From contig BNUJ01000078.1 of assembly GCA_025997275.1 (NCBI GenBank), forward strand, positions 1 to 6,579: a stretch of DNA of 6,579 bases. The letters are read 5' to 3'. The notes under the pieces were generated by a model. It had not been told where the DNA came from and ran no database searches. It worked only from the letters and a program-made list of their open reading frames with translations. Source of the DNA: Deferribacterales bacterium. GTDB lineage: Bacteria; Chrysiogenota; Deferribacteres; Deferribacterales; JAISNW01. Of this stretch, positions 5,782-6,579 are shown one piece after another. The position numbers and the translations under genes were made by a program. The number at the start of each line of letters is the position of its first letter. The stretch's first letter is position 1.

Positions 5782-6579
5782 TGTTTATGTTATATGCCAT
5801 TCTGACAACATCTGCGTTCGGCTTGCTGGCTGGCTTAGGCTTGGGCTTTGCCTCGCGCAAGTTTAATGTGGAGCGGGACGTCAGGAGGGAACAGATTTTA
5901 GAACTACTACCAGGGATAAACTGCGGTGCTTGCGGGCAGCCCGGATGTTCCGCTATGGCAGATGCTATCATAGCAGGCTCTGCCCGCCCCGATATGTGTG
6001 CCTCATCAAGCAGTAAAGTCATCGTTGAAATTGCTAGAATAATGGGCGTGACAATCACACTCGCCGAGAGACGCGTAGCGACACTTATCTGCAATGGAGA
6101 TTTAGAAGCTTGTCCCCGTGTGGCTGATTATAAAGATATAAAGGATTGCCGCTTGATGTCTGTTGTGGCTGGCGGCGGGAAAACTTGCATATACGGTTGC
6201 CTTGGTGGTGGCACATGCACAACTGCCTGTATTTACGGCGCAATCAGCGTAGGCGATAACGGCATAGCACAGATAGATGAGGATAAATGCATCGGTTGCG
6301 GGCTATGCGCTAAAATCTGCCCGCGAGGGTTGATTAGACTGCTGCAAAAGAATAAAGACCTATACGTTGCCTGCTCGTCAAAGGACAGCGGGGTGGTAGT
6401 TCGCAAATCTTGCTCCGGTGGCTGCATCGGCTGCAAAATGTGCGAAAAGGCTTGCCCGCAATGGGCGATTAAAGTTGAGAACAACCTATCAGTCATAGAC
6501 CATTCCAAATGTGTCAAATGCGGTGTTTGTCTGGAAAAATGCCCTACAAAAGCCATTAAAAACCGCAAAATAGGCTTGT
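5781..6579 (+). CDS. rnfB: Rnf complex ferredoxin-type subunit RnfB (3' end outside window)
   Basis: RnfB receives electrons from soluble ferredoxin and passes them into the complex. The reading frame from ATG 5781 stays open to the right edge (266 codons), so the C-terminus is missing. Residues 4-24 form the N-terminal membrane anchor. A 4Fe-4S domain follows with C48, C51, C56 and C73 (motif NCGACGQPGC). Further cysteine sets are C136, C140, C146, C150 (CIYGCLGGGTC region); C170, C173, C176, C180; C215, C218, C221, C225; and C244, C247, C250, C254. This ferredoxin-rich form, together with the conserved KDCR, YVACSS and GCIGCKMCEKACP stretches, is the clostridial/Thermotoga type, longer than the proteobacterial RnfB. 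In the second set the Pro usual after the last Cys is replaced by Ile (ACIYGAI). The start overlaps the rnfA stop by one base. Little coding sequence is probably missing. Confidence 0.94.
   Translation, partial: MFMLYAILTTSAFGLLAGLGLGFASRKFNVERDVRREQILELLPGINCGACGQPGCSAMADAIIAGSARPDMCASSSSKVIVEIARIMGVTITLAERRVATLICNGDLEACPRVADYKDIKDCRLMSVVAGGGKTCIYGCLGGGTCTTACIYGAISVGDNGIAQIDEDKCIGCGLCAKICPRGLIRLLQKNKDLYVACSSKDSGVVVRKSCSGGCIGCKMCEKACPQWAIKVENNLSVIDHSKCVKCGVCLEKCPTKAIKNRKIGL

Noticed and set aside
6233..6568. Open reading frame of 111 codons on the minus strand
   Set aside because: It is antisense to the ferredoxin domains of rnfB. The His, Gln and Ser content is what reversed Cys/Gly/Ala codons give.

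Overview
The window holds two unrelated blocks on the + strand. The first is the 3' part of a large flagellin gene (1-1627). The second is an almost complete six-gene rnf operon (1708-6579) encoding the membrane-bound Rnf complex, which couples electron transfer between ferredoxin and NAD+ to ion transport. All functional calls come from reading motifs in the translated sequence; no database search was possible.

Organism: a flagellated, probably anaerobic bacterium of moderate GC with frequent ATA isoleucine codons. The rnf order C-D-G-E-A-B and the long ferredoxin-rich RnfB match the arrangement known from clostridia, Acetobacterium and Thermotoga, not the A-B-C-D-G-E order of enterobacteria. 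The middle of the flagellin, between the variable domain and the C-terminal helices, resembles my recollection of large flagellins from Synergistota. A Synergistota-like gut or sediment anaerobe is therefore my best guess, at low confidence.

Layout: flagellin C-terminal part (2-1627, open at the left edge); tandem stop TAATAA; a GC-rich hairpin terminator (1641-1670); a candidate promoter (1672-1700) immediately after it; then rnfC (1708-3018), rnfD (3019-4032), rnfG (4029-4598), rnfE (4601-5203), rnfA (5206-5781) and rnfB (5781 to the right edge, incomplete). Adjacent rnf genes abut, overlap by 1-4 bases or are 2 bases apart, so they are almost certainly one transcript.

How the rnf genes work together, from knowledge of the family: RnfB takes electrons from reduced ferredoxin at the cytoplasmic face. 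RnfA and RnfE form the membrane core with a shared Fe-S centre. RnfG and RnfD carry covalently bound FMN. RnfC carries the NADH/FMN site and two [4Fe-4S] clusters. Electron flow to NAD+ drives Na+ or H+ export. Every expected cofactor-binding residue that I checked is present, so the complex looks functional. No mobile element, CRISPR array, tRNA or rRNA is visible. I found no clearly undescribed system; the most noteworthy feature is the compact terminator/promoter junction, which may give a leaderless rnfC mRNA.
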